From contig JAHCVB010000002.1 in assembly GCA_024648745.1 (NCBI GenBank), positions 1 through 44,884 on the forward strand: a stretch of DNA of 44,884 bases, in the 5' to 3' direction. Shown piece by piece: positions 29,189-41,030 of the stretch (positions are counted from its first letter, which is position 1; each line of letters begins with the position of its first letter). Origin of the DNA: Sodalis sp. Psp. Its GTDB lineage: Bacteria > Pseudomonadota > Gammaproteobacteria > Enterobacterales > Enterobacteriaceae. A model generated the notes under the pieces. That model was not told the origin of the DNA and did not search any database. It was given only the letters and a program-made list of their open reading frames with translations. Both the position numbers and the translations under genes were made by a program.

Positions 29189-30955
29189 TTGCAAAAAAAA
29201 TTAGAGGTCACTAGAGTAAAATCACAGTACAGCCGTAATCCATTAATTCTCTGTGCCCTGTTGTTAATGTCGCAGACCAACAGTGCCAATGTTCTCCTGC
29301 AGGAGGAGGGACTTAGCGGTGATCTGCAGCGCAATGTACACGCACGTCTTTCCATCTTCAGTGAAGATGAAGTGGCCGCCGATGCGCGCTTCCAGAGGCG
29401 GGTAGATAAAGTGGTACGCGAAGGACTGCGTGCGCTCGGCTATTATTCCCCCAGCATCAATTTTTTCTTTAAAGCGGCTGTGAACGGTGGCAACAATGTG
29501 TTAATCGTTCGGATCAATCCGGGTACACCAGTAAAAATAGCCGGTATCAATATCACTATGCGCGGTGAAATCCAGCAGGATAGCGATTATCAGCAGTGGG
29601 TCAAAAATGGCAAATCAGCGCTAGGCGCCGTGCTTAACCACGGTGATTATGACAAATTCAAAAATGGATTCTCCAGCTTGGCGATACGAAAAGGCTACTT
29701 CGACGCCAAATTCCGTGAAAGCCAACTTAGCGTCGTGCCGTCGCGCTACCAGGCATACTGGAATATCGACTTCGACAGTGGCCAACGCTATCACTTTGGA
29801 AAAATGCACTTTCATGGAGCGCAAATCTGCGAAGATTATATGCAAAACCTCGCCAACGTTCGGGAGGGTGATCCCTATAGTACAGAATCTTTAGCGGAGT
29901 TGAACCGTCGGTTAGCAGCAACCAATTGGTTTAACTCGGTAGTCATTTCTCCGGACTTTTCTGCCAGTAAAGAGAACAAAGCACTGTCCTTAAACGCGGT
30001 GGTAACACCGCGTACTCGCAACAGCATCGAGACCAGCGTGGGATACGCTACTGACGGACCACGAGTGAAAATCACTTGGAATAAGCCATGGCTCAATTCT
30101 CGCGGACACAGTCTCCAGACTAGCCTCAGCCTGTCGACGCCGGAGCAGACGGCTGATCTTAGTTATAAAATTCCTCTGCTCCAAGATCCCTTGGAGCAAT
30201 ATTATCTCCTGCAAGGCGGCTTTAAGCGTGAGAATATGAATGATACTCAATCAGATTCTACAACGCTGAATGTGGCACGCTATTGGGATATGTCTAGCGG
30301 CTGGCAACGAGCTGTTAATTTTCGCTGGAACTTGGATCACTTTACTCAGGCCAACGTCATCTATACCACGATGCTTATCTATCCCGGTATCAGTGTTAAT
30401 CGTATTTGGCAAAGCAGCGGATTAATGCCCACCTGGGGCGATAGCCAGCGTTATTCAGTAGATGTGTCTAACACTATCTGGGGATCGGATATTGATTTCA
30501 TCATCTTGCAGGCACAGAACGTGTGGATCCGCACGTTGGCGGAGAAACACCGTTTTGTAGTCCGTGGCAATTTGGGCTGGATTGAAACCAGCGATTTTAA
30601 ACGCATCTCGCCGTCGCTGCGCTTTTTTGCCGGCGGAGATCGCAGCATTCGCGGCTATAAACACAAATCCCTATCACCGCGAGACAAGGAGAACAAGTTG
30701 ACCGGCGCCTCTAAGCTGGCTACCAGTTCGCTGGAATATCAATATAATGTTACCGGTAAATGGTGGGGTGCTATGTTTGTCGACAGCGGCGAAGTAGTCA
30801 ACAATATTAAACAAAGCAATTTCAAAACTGGTGTAGGCGTCGGCGTGCGCTGGCAATCTCCTGTAGGCCCTATCAAATTGGATATCGCTATCCCGGTTGC
30901 GGATGAGCGCGAGCACAGTGTCCAATTTTATATTGGACTAGGGCCAGAATTATGA
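29189..30955 (+). CDS. tamA: Outer-membrane translocation and assembly module TamA
   Basis: TamA is an Omp85-family barrel that, with TamB, helps assemble outer-membrane proteins and move lipids. The 588-codon frame carries a signal peptide ([18 protein letters not shown]), three N-terminal POTRA domains (to about residue 280) and a C-terminal barrel. The barrel keeps the lid-lock motif [20 protein letters not shown] and the end [11 protein letters not shown]. The only available start is TTG 29189, without a ribosome binding site. A good one, AGAGG (29203-29207), points instead to codon 29216, which reads GTA, giving a signal peptide of normal length. I infer that the original ATG or GTG at 29216 has mutated. 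Codons downstream show no other damage. It overlaps tamB by ATGA. Confidence 0.92.
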   Translation: MQKKLEVTRVKSQYSRNPLILCALLLMSQTNSANVLLQEEGLSGDLQRNVHARLSIFSEDEVAADARFQRRVDKVVREGLRALGYYSPSINFFFKAAVNGGNNVLIVRINPGTPVKIAGINITMRGEIQQDSDYQQWVKNGKSALGAVLNHGDYDKFKNGFSSLAIRKGYFDAKFRESQLSVVPSRYQAYWNIDFDSGQRYHFGKMHFHGAQICEDYMQNLANVREGDPYSTESLAELNRRLAATNWFNSVVISPDFSASKENKALSLNAVVTPRTRNSIETSVGYATDGPRVKITWNKPWLNSRGHSLQTSLSLSTPEQTADLSYKIPLLQDPLEQYYLLQGGFKRENMNDTQSDSTTLNVARYWDMSSGWQRAVNFRWNLDHFTQANVIYTTMLIYPGISVNRIWQSSGLMPTWGDSQRYSVDVSNTIWGSDIDFIILQAQNVWIRTLAEKHRFVVRGNLGWIETSDFKRISPSLRFFAGGDRSIRGYKHKSLSPRDKENKLTGASKLATSSLEYQYNVTGKWWGAMFVDSGEVVNNIKQSNFKTGVGVGVRWQSPVGPIKLDIAIPVADEREHSVQFYIGLGPEL

Positions 30956-33900
30956 GCCTGTTTAAGAAAATTTGCCTAGGGATCCTGATCCTACTGGGCG
31001 CGCTGGCATTTTTAATTGGCACCTCTACCGGGATGCGTCTGGTTTTGAGCGGTGTAGTCAGTTGGGTGCCAGGTTTGGAGATCGCTTCAGTCAGCGGTGA
31101 CTGGCGTGATCTGACTATCAAACAGCTACGGTACCAGATACCTGGAATTACAGTCGTCTCCGGCGAATTACATTTGGTACTGGATTTTAGCTGTTTACGC
31201 CATCTCCGACTATGCGTCCATGATCTCACCCTGGAAGATGTGAATATCAGAGTACAAACCGCCGAACTGAAACCTTTGGCGCCAAAGGTCGATGAACAGG
31301 ATAAAGATGGTAGCATTATTTCCACTCCGTACCCGCTAATCATGCGCTGTCTGGCTTTGAATAATGTTCAGGTCAAGGTGGATGATACTGCGGCCTCACT
31401 TAACAAATTCAACACTAATTTCACTTTCCAAGATAATAACCTGATTGTGGCACAGACACGTATCTCCGGCCTACTGGTGGCATTGTCGAAAATGACTGCG
31501 GCGGTTGCTGAACAGGAAAACTCGAATGAAGCTATTAAGCTTCATACCCGACTGCCTAAGCAGAAATGGACCGATGTAGGGGTAACATGGGAGGCAATTC
31601 GTGCTTATCCATCTCTGGTAGAGACACTAAGTAAACTACTTGCTCAACCTCTTCTGCCACCACTGCCGTCGCTTACGTTACCGCTAAACCTGGCACTGCT
31701 AGAGCTAGAAGGAGAGGATCTGTGTCTGAGCGGTGACATTAATTTGGTAATTACTTACCTGTGCATGCAAGTGTCAATCCATAATCAACATGTCGAGACG
31801 CAGCTGAATATTAACTCTCCCCAAGGGCTATTTCATGCTTTCGGCAGTGCCAAACTAAGTGGACAGCGGCCGGTTAGTATGACAGTCAATACTACGCTGA
31901 ATATCGATCCGTTGAAAGGCGAAAAAATTAAATTTACTATAGACGGCAACTTGCGAGATGAACTGCACGCCGATCTTAATCTTTCTGGTCCGCTTAACGC
32001 GCAGCTAGATATGAAGATCCATGTAGCGCAGGCGGGCCTACTACTTAGCTTAGCGCTTGACAGTCAGGTTCTACAGTGGCCGCTGACTGGTGCTCCTCAA
32101 TATCAGATAAAGGATGTTTCCCTGCGGTTAGACGGTGAGGCACGGGATTACCGGCTGACACTGAAAGCGAAGCTCAATGGTAAGAATATACCACAAACGG
32201 ATATCCAGCTGGATGCAAAGGGCAACACCAAAGGCTTTACTCTGTCACGTCTGAGGCTGGCAGCACTGCAGGGTAGTACTGATTTGAGCGCGGTGGTGGA
32301 TTGGCAAAGTGCCATTAACTGGCGCAGCCAGCTGTCCTTCAGTGGTATTAATACCGCTTATCAATGGCCAGACTGGCCGGCACGGCTGGACGGTAAAATC
32401 ACTGTCCACGGCAGTCTTCATGATGGCAACTGGCAATTACGGGTGCCTGAGCTGAACCTGAAAGGCAACATCCAGCAGAACACACTAATAGCCAGGGGAT
32501 CATCAATCAGTGGCGATGGTAATGGTCAATGGCAGGTACCGCAATTACTACTAGTGCTGGGGCGCAACCAGCTGACCCTAAAAGGGGAAGTAAAACAACA
32601 GTTCGTTCTGGATGCTACACTCAATGCGCCGGCTCTCAATGGTATATCCCCCGAGCTGAGCGGTCAGGTTCAGGGGGATATCAAGCTACGTGGCGATTTT
32701 CATGCACCACAGTTGTTGGTGGATTTCAATGCCCATGGGTTACGCTGGGGGGGATTAACCATCCACCGTGTCGAACTAAAAGGTGACATCCGTTCTAGCG
32801 ATATTATCCGAGGCGATGTGCAATTAAGGCTGGATAAGCTGCATCAGGGAGCTCTGTCAATCAGTCAGCTCACCATAGCCACAACAGGAGATGAGAAACA
32901 GCATCAACTAAAGTTAGCTATGCGGGGCGATCCGGTTGGTGGTCAGTTGCAGATAAACGGCAGGTTTGACCGTCAGCAGCAGCGCTGGCAAGGCACACTT
33001 AGCCGGACTAGTTTTGACACGCCAGTGGGAGAATGGCGGCTGATGCCTGTAATGACACTGGACTACCAGGCTGAGACACAAAAGTTCTTTATCGACCCAC
33101 ACTGCTGGCAAAACCCTAATGCGCAAATCTGCGTTCCAAAAAATATCGAAGCCGGCGCGTCCGGTCAGGCGAGTTTGCGGCTGAATCGCTTTGACATAGA
33201 AATGCTGAAATCACTGCTACCGGAGGATATCCAAGCCGTAGGAATATTCACCGGCCGAGCTGATATACGCTGGACCGCAGGTAGCGGTCTGCCGCAAGGA
33301 AAAATTTCGCTGGTGGGTAATAAAGGGGTGAAGGTCAGCCAGACCGTGCAGAGCAAAACTCCGCCGCTGTTCTTCGAAACATTGACGTTTAATCTCGTGC
33401 TAAATAAAGGGGTAGTTAGTTTTGATTGGCTTATTAAAATCGCCGACAATGGTCGGTTCAACGGCCAGGTGCAGGTAGTAGATCTTCAGAATAGACGCAA
33501 TCTTTCCGGCAATGTAAATATCAATGGTCTCTCGCTGGCGCTGCTTAATCCATTGATGTCACGCGGCAAAAGTGTTGACGGAGTAGTCAATGCTGTACTA
33601 AATCTCGGTGGCAACGTGCAACAACCCCAACTTCATGGCCAGCTTAAACTGGAACATCTGATGATCAAAGGTAATTTCATGCCGTTTGTTATGACTGACA
33701 GCCGACTGGCTCTCAGCTTCTCAGGGACTAACTCCACGCTGCAAGGGCTAATCAGTACTCCCCATGGTCAGGTGACTCTAACGGGCAGCGCCGACTGGAG
33801 TTGTATGGAAGCCTGGCGCGCGCACATCAACGCGAAAGGAAATCAGGTGCGTATCACCGTGCCACCGATGGTGCAGCTGATTATATCTCCAGATATTGTG

Positions 33901-34773
33901 TTTAAGGCTACTCCTGAGCTGTTCGCCCTTAATGGCAAGATTGATATTCCTTGGGCATCCATTGAGATAAAAGAGTTACCACAGAGCGTGGTGAGTGTCT
34001 CTTCCGATGAAGTTCTGTTGGATAACAACCTTCAACCGATGTCTGACAGTACTAAAGGCACCGAAATTTCAATAAACTCTGACCTTCTGCTCCACTTTGG
34101 CAATGACGTCCACATCAACGCCTTTGGTCTAAAAGCCAAACTGAAAGGGGATCTAAAAGTGGAGCAAGATAAGCAAAAACTAGAGTTAAACGGTCAAATC
34201 ACCATTCCTTCTGGCCATTTCTATGCCTATGGGCAGAATTTAATTATCAATCAGGGACAGATGTTGTTCTCTGGCCCAATCGATCAGCCTTATCTGAACA
34301 TTGAAGCCATACGTAATCCGGATTTTACTGAGGATAATGTTACCGCCGGCATCCGACTGACCGGGCTGGCCGATCAGCCGAAAATAGAAGTTTTCTCCAA
34401 TCCACTTAAATCCCAACAGGAAGCACTCTCCTATTTGTTGCGTGGTCAGGGACTGGACGCTTCCGGCCCTGACAATAAGATGACATCAATGTTAATTGGC
34501 ATAGGTATTGCGCAAAGTGGTCAAGTTGTGAGTAAAATCGGACAAGCATTTGGAGTCAGCGATTTATCGCTGGATACTCAGGGAATTGGCGACAACTCCC
34601 AGGTTGTGGTCAGCGGCTATATCGCGCCCGATTTGCAAATTAAATACGGCGTTGGTATTTTTGACTCACTGGCAACGATAACCCTGCGTTATCGTTTGAT
34701 GTCAAAATTTTATCTAGAAGCTGTGTCAGGCTTAGGTCAGGCACTAGACTTGCTATACCGGTTTGAGTTTTGA
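30952..34773 (+). CDS. tamB: Translocation and assembly module TamB (AsmA-like, DUF490)
   Basis: TamB is an inner-membrane-anchored, periplasm-spanning protein of the AsmA-like group that forms a long hydrophobic groove and works with TamA. At 1,273 residues it is close to E. coli TamB (1,259). The N-terminus has a short cytoplasmic piece and one membrane helix ([17 protein letters not shown]). The long middle is built of repeated beta-rich units. The C-terminal DUF490 domain runs from about residue 950 and contains [30 protein letters not shown] and [19 protein letters not shown]. It ends LLYRFEF, with the terminal aromatic typical of the family. The start overlaps the tamA stop by ATGA. The gene is complete although very large, which suggests selection. 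Confidence 0.95.
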   Translation: MSLFKKICLGILILLGALAFLIGTSTGMRLVLSGVVSWVPGLEIASVSGDWRDLTIKQLRYQIPGITVVSGELHLVLDFSCLRHLRLCVHDLTLEDVNIRVQTAELKPLAPKVDEQDKDGSIISTPYPLIMRCLALNNVQVKVDDTAASLNKFNTNFTFQDNNLIVAQTRISGLLVALSKMTAAVAEQENSNEAIKLHTRLPKQKWTDVGVTWEAIRAYPSLVETLSKLLAQPLLPPLPSLTLPLNLALLELEGEDLCLSGDINLVITYLCMQVSIHNQHVETQLNINSPQGLFHAFGSAKLSGQRPVSMTVNTTLNIDPLKGEKIKFTIDGNLRDELHADLNLSGPLNAQLDMKIHVAQAGLLLSLALDSQVLQWPLTGAPQYQIKDVSLRLDGEARDYRLTLKAKLNGKNIPQTDIQLDAKGNTKGFTLSRLRLAALQGSTDLSAVVDWQSAINWRSQLSFSGINTAYQWPDWPARLDGKITVHGSLHDGNWQLRVPELNLKGNIQQNTLIARGSSISGDGNGQWQVPQLLLVLGRNQLTLKGEVKQQFVLDATLNAPALNGISPELSGQVQGDIKLRGDFHAPQLLVDFNAHGLRWGGLTIHRVELKGDIRSSDIIRGDVQLRLDKLHQGALSISQLTIATTGDEKQHQLKLAMRGDPVGGQLQINGRFDRQQQRWQGTLSRTSFDTPVGEWRLMPVMTLDYQAETQKFFIDPHCWQNPNAQICVPKNIEAGASGQASLRLNRFDIEMLKSLLPEDIQAVGIFTGRADIRWTAGSGLPQGKISLVGNKGVKVSQTVQSKTPPLFFETLTFNLVLNKGVVSFDWLIKIADNGRFNGQVQVVDLQNRRNLSGNVNINGLSLALLNPLMSRGKSVDGVVNAVLNLGGNVQQPQLHGQLKLEHLMIKGNFMPFVMTDSRLALSFSGTNSTLQGLISTPHGQVTLTGSADWSCMEAWRAHINAKGNQVRITVPPMVQLIISPDIVFKATPELFALNGKIDIPWASIEIKELPQSVVSVSSDEVLLDNNLQPMSDSTKGTEISINSDLLLHFGNDVHINAFGLKAKLKGDLKVEQDKQKLELNGQITIPSGHFYAYGQNLIINQGQMLFSGPIDQPYLNIEAIRNPDFTEDNVTAGIRLTGLADQPKIEVFSNPLKSQQEALSYLLRGQGLDASGPDNKMTSMLIGIGIAQSGQVVSKIGQAFGVSDLSLDTQGIGDNSQVVVSGYIAPDLQIKYGVGIFDSLATITLRYRLMSKFYLEAVSGLGQALDLLYRFEF

Positions 34774-36324
34774 CTATAGACGAAAGCCAGGCCATACGAC
34801 TTATAGACAGTCACGTTTCCCACCACATAGCTTAAAAGTATTACCTCGTCTTCATAGCGTGTAGCCATTTAAGCTAAGTTAACATAATATGTTGAAGTGC
34901 TCGGCTGTTTTAAGTGAGCACTTTTGCATATCAAATTCGATGGTCTGCCGAACTCTACCAGTCTTAATTCTATCGTTTCTATATCGTCTCCAACTCCACC
35001 CTCCTAATTATCAAGGGCACTCAAGATCAATAGATCAGGTCATCTAGACGATACTTTATGTTAGAATAATATTTAGCTTGCTCAGTAGAATTGGTAAAGC
35101 CATATTATTAACATATGGGAGATTAGTTTTCAGACTTATAATAAATAAATACAAACCACTTGGACAGTTCTGAACGATAGCTATCACAACGGTTTCTTCC
35201 ACGGTGACACATAAAACCGCAGCAAATTTCACCAAAAGATAATGTTTAACTTAGGTATAACGATGCTCCTTCTAGAATCAGTCTGACAAAGTAGACGCTA
35301 TCCTTTTTCTTCAAAGTCCAGATCAGATAGCAGTAATCTCAACCATTTTATTATCGTCTAGCTTCTGGTTGATCCCCGATTTAAGGGGTGAAAATATGAC
35401 AGAATAATAAGGGGAAAAACGTTGAAAAAGCCACCGTCAAAAGCAGTAGGATAAAAACAAAAATTATTTCGTTGGACCCATGAATCTTATAATCAACCCC
35501 ATTTTTGAATCTGTTCTATAGCCGCAAACTGGAAAACTAACCTACCACCAGGACTATTTTGGTGAGTATACCCCTGAAATAAGTTTTTCTTGGCGATCGA
35601 TTTTTGGGTACATATGAACACCGCTTATATGTGTGTCTTGCGAAATTTCCAGAAGAAATACATATATCACTTTTATTAAAGTATAGCTAAGCTCTAGTTT
35701 TTAATCGTCCTGGAAAAGCACCATCCGATTACATCAATAGCAGCGGTTACAGCTTGATCTCGATTTTACATACCTTATATAAGGTGGTCATACATAAGAT
35801 CGAACAGTGTTGTCTGCTATTAGTTTTCCAGAAGCGCACTTATAAAGATACCGGGCTTCTTTGCTGCTCTACGTAAATGTATCTCTATCCTGGAAGGACC
35901 AGATGTGTACAGAAAATTGCTATTACTTGGCTGAATAACTCGGAATGCGATAGAGGCATATGCGACTCAGCCTATAACTTGGTAAGTAACAACACATAAT
36001 CACTACACCTCTTGTAATTGCTTCCTGAATCGATTATGGTGATCTTCACCCGGCGTGCTTGGGGATTCTCCAGTTACATAGATGAATACCATTGTAGTTG
36101 CCAGCATTAGCTTAATAGTTACATACGGTACTCAGCTGTTTACGATTACTTAGCGGCGAGGAATACTTTTACGACAGAACGTAACCAGAGGTCTACTGAA
36201 TCTGGAGTAAGTTCCCTAATATTGAGTTGTATTGCTGGGCTGAAAGCTTGATCCGGACGGGTAGTGATACTTGGCAGAAAACATCCTGGCCAGCGACAAG
36301 ATGGCTGTACAGATTAACAACGGG
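34774..36324. other. Decayed gap between tamB and otsA
   Basis: About 1,550 bp. ytfP follows tamB in E. coli, but no YtfP segment was recognised. Apart from the terminator at 34895 I see no feature. Confidence 0.4.
34895..34925 (+). terminator. Probable rho-independent terminator after tamAB
   Basis: AAGTGCTC (34895-34902) pairs perfectly with GAGCACTT (34916-34923) around a 13-nt loop, and the stem runs into TTTT. It lies 121 bp after the tamB stop, on the strand of tamAB. The T run is short, so efficiency may be modest. Confidence 0.5.
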
Positions 36325-37719
36325 CTATGCAGTGGCTGTTTTGTGTTCATTCTTGGTAGGAATTGTCTTCAGGTCTGTCAAAAACGACTGGCACCAGTGA
36401 ACGATATTGTTTTTCTTGATAACTGCCATCATCTCTTGATAACGTTGTTTTCTCTCTTCTAGCTGCATACTCAACGCCTTATCTAGTGCGGCAACTACTC
36501 CGTCGCGATCATATGGATTGACTAGCAACGCTGAAGTCAGTTCGTTAGCTGCGCCAGCAAAACGAGAGAGAATAAGCACGCCAGGATCATTCGGATTCTG
36601 TGAAGCAACGTACTCTTTAGCGACTAAATTCATCCCATCGCGCAATGGCGTAACCAGACCGACTTCACAGTGACGGAAAATTTTCATTAGCAGGCTGCGT
36701 TCATAATGCTGATTTAGATAAAACAATGGAGTCCATTCCAAGGTAGAAAAATGACCGTTGATACGGCCAGCTTCTGTCTCCAATTCATGCTGGACATCCT
36801 GATATGCCTGTACATCACCTCGTGACGTCGGAGCAATCTGAAAATAGCGAATATTACCGCGGTGCTGCGGATAATTCTCTAGTAGAGTTTCGTAGGCCTG
36901 AAAGCGCTCTAGCAACCCTTTGGAATAATCCAGACGGTCGACACTAATAATCAACTGACCGTTCATTTTATCTCGCAAATGTGCAAGCTTAGGTGGTAAC
37001 GCCCCTTCTGCCAGCAGGCGAATGTTTTCCGGCTCGACTCCTATAGGATAGACTCGTGCCGTTACTGGCTTATTGTAGGCTTTAATATGATTATCATCTA
37101 AATTTTCAACATTGGTTACCAGCGATAAATTTTCAATGAACGCCTGACGATCGCTTTCCGCTTGAAAGCCCAGTAAATCGTATTCGCACAATTTTTCTAA
37201 CAGTTCCTTGTGCGGCGGAAGAGCATTGAAAATTTCTGAAGTGGGGAATGGAATGTGCAGGAAAAAACCTATGCGGTTTTTCATGCCTAATTTACGACAG
37301 GCAGCGGCAAATGGCAGTAAATGATAATCGTGGATCCACATAATATCGTCTTCATTCACTAGCGGCCTGAGTTGCTCCGCCAACATTTCATTGACATGAC
37401 AATAGCTATCATAATCTTTATGTTGATACTGAACTAAATCAAGACGATAATGAAAGGCAGGCCAGATGACGGTATTGGAAAAATTAAGATAATATTGGTC
37501 ATATTCACTTTGTGTCAAACTAAAAGCGGCAAAGGTAATGTTATCCTGATGGTTTTTTTCTAGAGATTTATTTTCCTCACTTATTTTACCATTCCAGCCA
37601 AACCACAATCCACCTTGATATTTAAGAGAATCCATAATGCCGACGGCTAGGCCACCAGCACTTTCCCTTTTATCTTTAAAAGCTGCTATTCTATTCGATA
37701 CTACTACTAGGCGACTCAT
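36325..37719 (-). CDS. otsA: Trehalose-6-phosphate synthase OtsA
   Basis: OtsA joins UDP-glucose and glucose-6-phosphate to trehalose-6-phosphate. The product from ATG 37719 (MSRLVVVSNRIA) has 464 residues (474 in E. coli) and is preceded by GGGGGAGGG, a strong ribosome binding site. The frame is open to 37791, but those residues are not family-like. GT20 landmarks are GGLAVGIMDSL, WPAFHYRLDLVQ, WIHDYHLLPFA, RIGFFLHIPFPTSEIF, RLDYSKGL, TSRGDVQAYQ and PLRDGMNLVAKEY. Only a short piece of the variable C-terminal tail is missing. It follows otsB by 47 bp, in the E. coli order. Confidence 0.95.
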   Translation of the reverse strand: MSRLVVVSNRIAAFKDKRESAGGLAVGIMDSLKYQGGLWFGWNGKISEENKSLEKNHQDNITFAAFSLTQSEYDQYYLNFSNTVIWPAFHYRLDLVQYQHKDYDSYCHVNEMLAEQLRPLVNEDDIMWIHDYHLLPFAAACRKLGMKNRIGFFLHIPFPTSEIFNALPPHKELLEKLCEYDLLGFQAESDRQAFIENLSLVTNVENLDDNHIKAYNKPVTARVYPIGVEPENIRLLAEGALPPKLAHLRDKMNGQLIISVDRLDYSKGLLERFQAYETLLENYPQHRGNIRYFQIAPTSRGDVQAYQDVQHELETEAGRINGHFSTLEWTPLFYLNQHYERSLLMKIFRHCEVGLVTPLRDGMNLVAKEYVASQNPNDPGVLILSRFAGAANELTSALLVNPYDRDGVVAALDKALSMQLEERKQRYQEMMAVIKKNNIVHWCQSFLTDLKTIPTKNEHKTATA

Positions 37720-37766
37720 AATCCCTCCCCCAATCGAGCTCTTAATTTTGATAAAGTAATTTACTG

Positions 37767-38504
37767 TTATTTTACTAGTGACAATAGCCACTGCTGCACC
37801 TGGTTTACATCATCCAAGTGATAATAGGCAACCGTACTACCAGCGCCGATCTTAATTGAAATCCCCTGTAAAGCATTCACTTGTTTAAAGCCAGATTCAT
37901 CGGTTAAATCATCGCCAATGAATAACGGAGTGCGCTCAGCAAACGGTGCTTCTTGCATAAAATCCTTGATTGCCGTACCTTTATTCACACCGGCAGGTTT
38001 AAGTTCTACCACGCATTTTCCGGATTGTAAAACTAGCTCGGGGTGACGATAGACTATCTGATGTATCAGTGCTAGTAACTGATCTTTATACTGTTTTCCC
38101 TGGCGGTAGTGTAAAGCAAACGCCATCCCTTTCTCTTCTACATGACAACCATCAAACGTTGCGATAGCTTGCCTGAGCTCTCTTCCCAATGTTGTGGATA
38201 ATGTTGTCGGCAATGTTACGCGGTGCAATTTCCCTCTGGCATCACGGCGTTCCGCACCATGCGAACCTGCGGCCGGTCCGTGAAATGGTGTGCTTAATGA
38301 ATCGAGTTCAGCGACAGATCGACCGGATACCAGAGCTACCGCACCGTTAGCAGTTGCGGAAAGTTTACACAATGCCTGTTTGATCTCTATAGGAATAGCT
38401 ACTCTTTCAGGATGTGCTTCAATGCCGGTGAGCGTACCATCTAAATCGAAAAAAAAAGCAGTATCTGCTACCGCTAATATGGGTATTGAATGATTCTGTA
38501 TCAT
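37767..38504 (-). CDS. otsB: Trehalose-6-phosphate phosphatase OtsB
   Basis: OtsB removes the phosphate from trehalose-6-phosphate, completing trehalose synthesis. The 245-residue HAD-type protein keeps the nucleophile motif FFDLDGTL (Asp20 and Asp22), the cap region with GAERRD, KGMAFALHYRQ and GKCVVELKPAG, and the C-terminal metal motif FIGDDLTDE. E. coli OtsB has 266 residues; the difference is at the tail. It is first in the otsB-otsA pair. In E. coli the pair is under RpoS control; no clear promoter was identified here. Confidence 0.93.
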   Translation of the reverse strand: MIQNHSIPILAVADTAFFFDLDGTLTGIEAHPERVAIPIEIKQALCKLSATANGAVALVSGRSVAELDSLSTPFHGPAAGSHGAERRDARGKLHRVTLPTTLSTTLGRELRQAIATFDGCHVEEKGMAFALHYRQGKQYKDQLLALIHQIVYRHPELVLQSGKCVVELKPAGVNKGTAIKDFMQEAPFAERTPLFIGDDLTDESGFKQVNALQGISIKIGAGSTVAYYHLDDVNQVQQWLLSLVK

Positions 38505-39607
38505 ACTTTTCTATTCTCATTGTATTTTTCTAATATATGCTTTACTCATCGCACCATTCATTTAATTTTCAATATATATGTTCATGTTCCCTTGATACAT
38601 ACAAGTATGAAAACGGATAATATAAGGAGTGTAAGAACATAAAATTAATTCAGGTTTTTGTTGTTCTCCTTGTTTACTTGTTTATTTTTAACATAAAAAT
38701 CTGTAGCTCACAATTTTATCGCTTTCTTAACTTGGTAGTGTGGAGAATGTTGTCTTTTATTTACCAACCTCAAATCGCTACAACAGCCTTCAAGCTACCC
38801 AACGATAGCAGGTAGTGGGAAATACGTCCATGCGTTGTACTCAGGATCTTTATCTCAGGTTAATTAACCTTAATAAAATTTTCTGCTAGCGGGATTAATT
38901 TTACAAGTGTACACTTAACTACCCTTACTTCGCTGAGAAAACTGGAAAATTTAAAGTAATTTTTCTTTGAATTAAAGAAAATTAATTTTATTATTTATAT
39001 AATAAAATTGTAAATATAATAACTACAAATTGCTTGTGGCGAGGTTTAGCTCCGTTCTCATATCTCGATCTCGGCAAGTGAATATTAAGTAAATCAGTCT
39101 CCCCAGTTAAGGGCTCTTTTTTCTTATCTAATCAAGTATAACTGATAGAAAATCATTCAGGTAATCTGGAAAAATATAATTAACTAATATCATATATTTC
39201 TGATAGTTTGCTATGGACATAAAATAATTCAGAAATTAAAGATGAGGATTTAGATGTTTTATCATTGAGTAAAAATGGATAAACAAATCAAGTGAAGGTA
39301 TTCTATACTTGATGTAATATTTATCAATATTTATAAGCCGCATGTGATTACAAATATTAAGTGAGTGATTATATTTCATTCTGAAATACTATACTGAAAA
39401 ATATTACTTTGTTCACAACAACTCGATTATCATGTTACAGTTAATCAAGCCTTCTACGTTAATTCTCTTATCTCTAGATTCTGTACAAAGCGCATTACTT
39501 GTAACACTAAACCGTAAAATTAAAATCTACAACTAATCAGATGATTTACCAGATGAAGACTTCAATAAAAACCATGACCAGCATCAATCAGGTTAGACAA
39601 AATATTT
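38505..39607. other. AT-rich gap between otsB and dsrB
   Basis: About 1,100 bp, very AT-rich, with no recognisable gene, RNA or long open frame. The otsBA promoter must lie at its left edge but could not be pinned down. Confidence 0.4.
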
Positions 39608-39832
39608 TTATTTAGTTTTCCCTTCGCTTACTAGCGATGCAACAGAAATATAGTCAAGTGAACTCACTGAATTATTAAAAAACCAAATTCCGATAGGATA
39701 ATCATCAAGCGAGACTAAATACATGACTCCCTCACTAAATTCTTCTATTGCCAGTATAGTCCCTGGTCGACATGGACCTCCATCTGTTTTGATTATTACA
39801 CGATCATGCAATTCCATAACTTTTTTCTTCAT
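39608..39832 (-). CDS. dsrB: DsrB family protein
   Basis: The 74-residue product contains [44 protein letters not shown], nearly unchanged from E. coli DsrB (62 residues). The C-terminal tail is a little longer. DsrB is a small soluble protein of unknown function, first described near rcsA and the dsrA regulatory RNA. No DsrA-like RNA was recognised here. The start may be 39832 or the internal ATG at 39817 (MELHDRV), which matches the family start better. Confidence 0.88.
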   Translation of the reverse strand: MKKKVMELHDRVIIKTDGGPCRPGTILAIEEFSEGVMYLVSLDDYPIGIWFFNNSVSSLDYISVASLVSEGKTK

Positions 39833-40164
39833 TTAAAATTTACTTAAGTAGCACAACTTCATTTTTGTCTCGATTAGGAGACGGCAGATAGCAAAGAAAA
39901 AGTGTTTTACACCGGCCGACTTTTATTTTTGAACCTCTCTTCTATCGCTAACTTACTAGAGTGCTATACTATCAAATTTTATAATCGTTTGTCATCGTCT
40001 GCAGCCAACAGTATTCCCAGCACCCAAAAACTCAGCATCTTGCTGAATTTATTGCAGTGAAGTGCAGTGAATGAATTAGAACGCTCACATATCAAACCCT
40101 TTTGTTATACTAGCATAATCTCTAACTAATACTGCAAGATAAGTAGCTTAAGTGCCAGACGTAG
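39833..40164. other. Decayed gap, nothing recognised
   Basis: About 330 bp between dsrB and the DUF305 relic. A small hairpin (CAGCA-TCT-TGCTG) near 40036-40048 is the only structure noted, and it has no T run. Confidence 0.35.
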
Positions 40165-40475
40165 GTCTCTATTTTTCTCTCCGCGCTCTGTGAGTTATTG
40201 TGCATCGTTGCGACTTCTTTTCTCTCTTTAATATAACATTTTCCGCTACCTTTCGCATAATCGGATCCTTGCCATATTTGAGTTCTACTCCCGCCATCTC
40301 GATGGCGCCTTGATAGTTGGTCATTCCTTGGGTGAAGGCGACATCTGCAAGCGGTAGCTTTAATCGTCAGTGCTTATCTGATCATGAATATCTTTCACCG
40401 ATCTTATGTAGTTCTGGCTAAGATTATTTTTCTTAAGTGCCATTCCCCATGGCGGGATTTTTGATGTTAACTGAG
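40165..40475 (-). pseudogene. DUF305 (CopM-like metal-binding) protein relic
   Basis: The minus strand encodes SQNYIRSVKDIHDQISTDD, then a stop, and in another frame ADVAFTQGMTNYQGAIEMAGVELKYGKDPIMRKVAENVI. After a further shift it reads ERKEVATMH. This is the DUF305 core, usually GMI-HHQGAI-MA...YGKDP-R-LA...I...Q--EI. One stop and two frameshifts break it, and the HHQGAI motif reads NYQGAI. DUF305 proteins of the CopM type are exported copper-handling proteins. E. coli K-12 has none at this place. Confidence 0.65.
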
Positions 40476-40733
40476 GATGCTATAAAGCATAGGGGATGTC
40501 GTTGCCGCCACACAGACATCAATGGTCCTGATTGGTGCATAAAATTATAAATAAGACTGTGATATTGAGCAGATTTTTTCATAAGCTAAGTATAATTACT
40601 GACCTTTACTGTCTTTTATTCAAAAAATCTGTTTAAGGGGACTCGTGTGGACGTATAGTTTACATTTTCGATATGACAGTTTTCCAGAAAAAACTGAGAT
40701 AAACCTTTTAAGATCAAGATATAAGATCCCTCA

Positions 40734-41030
40734 TTATCCTGAATTAGGGTTGCCCTGAGTGTAATTAAACATCCTTTGCACCACTTTATCCCTGCCTTTG
40801 ATAATCTCTGACGAATGCTGGTCGCTGCGGTTTACTGTCTGAGAATAAGCGATTTCATGTGATTCATCCACCACGGTAATGATTCGATATCTGGCTTGGA
40901 CGTCGGTCGAGATTACCCAAAATAGTGGTCAACACTACCTGATAGGCATAAGATATCACCGTAATTTGACGTTCCCGTGCCTCAAGTGCTTCGATAAGGT
41001 TCAACAGGACATGATAGTAAGGATTTTCAT
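40734..41030 (-). pseudogene. Unidentified decayed reading frame with a gene-like start
   Basis: AAAGGAAACTATTATG gives a good ribosome binding site and ATG at 41030. The first codons (MKILTIMS) soon meet a stop, but a neighbouring frame continues LLNLIEALEARERQITVISYAYQ, and a third runs ITVVDESHEIAYSQTVNRSD...NYTQGNPNSG to a stop at 40734. This looks like one protein split by frameshifts. I do not recognise it. Confidence 0.3.
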
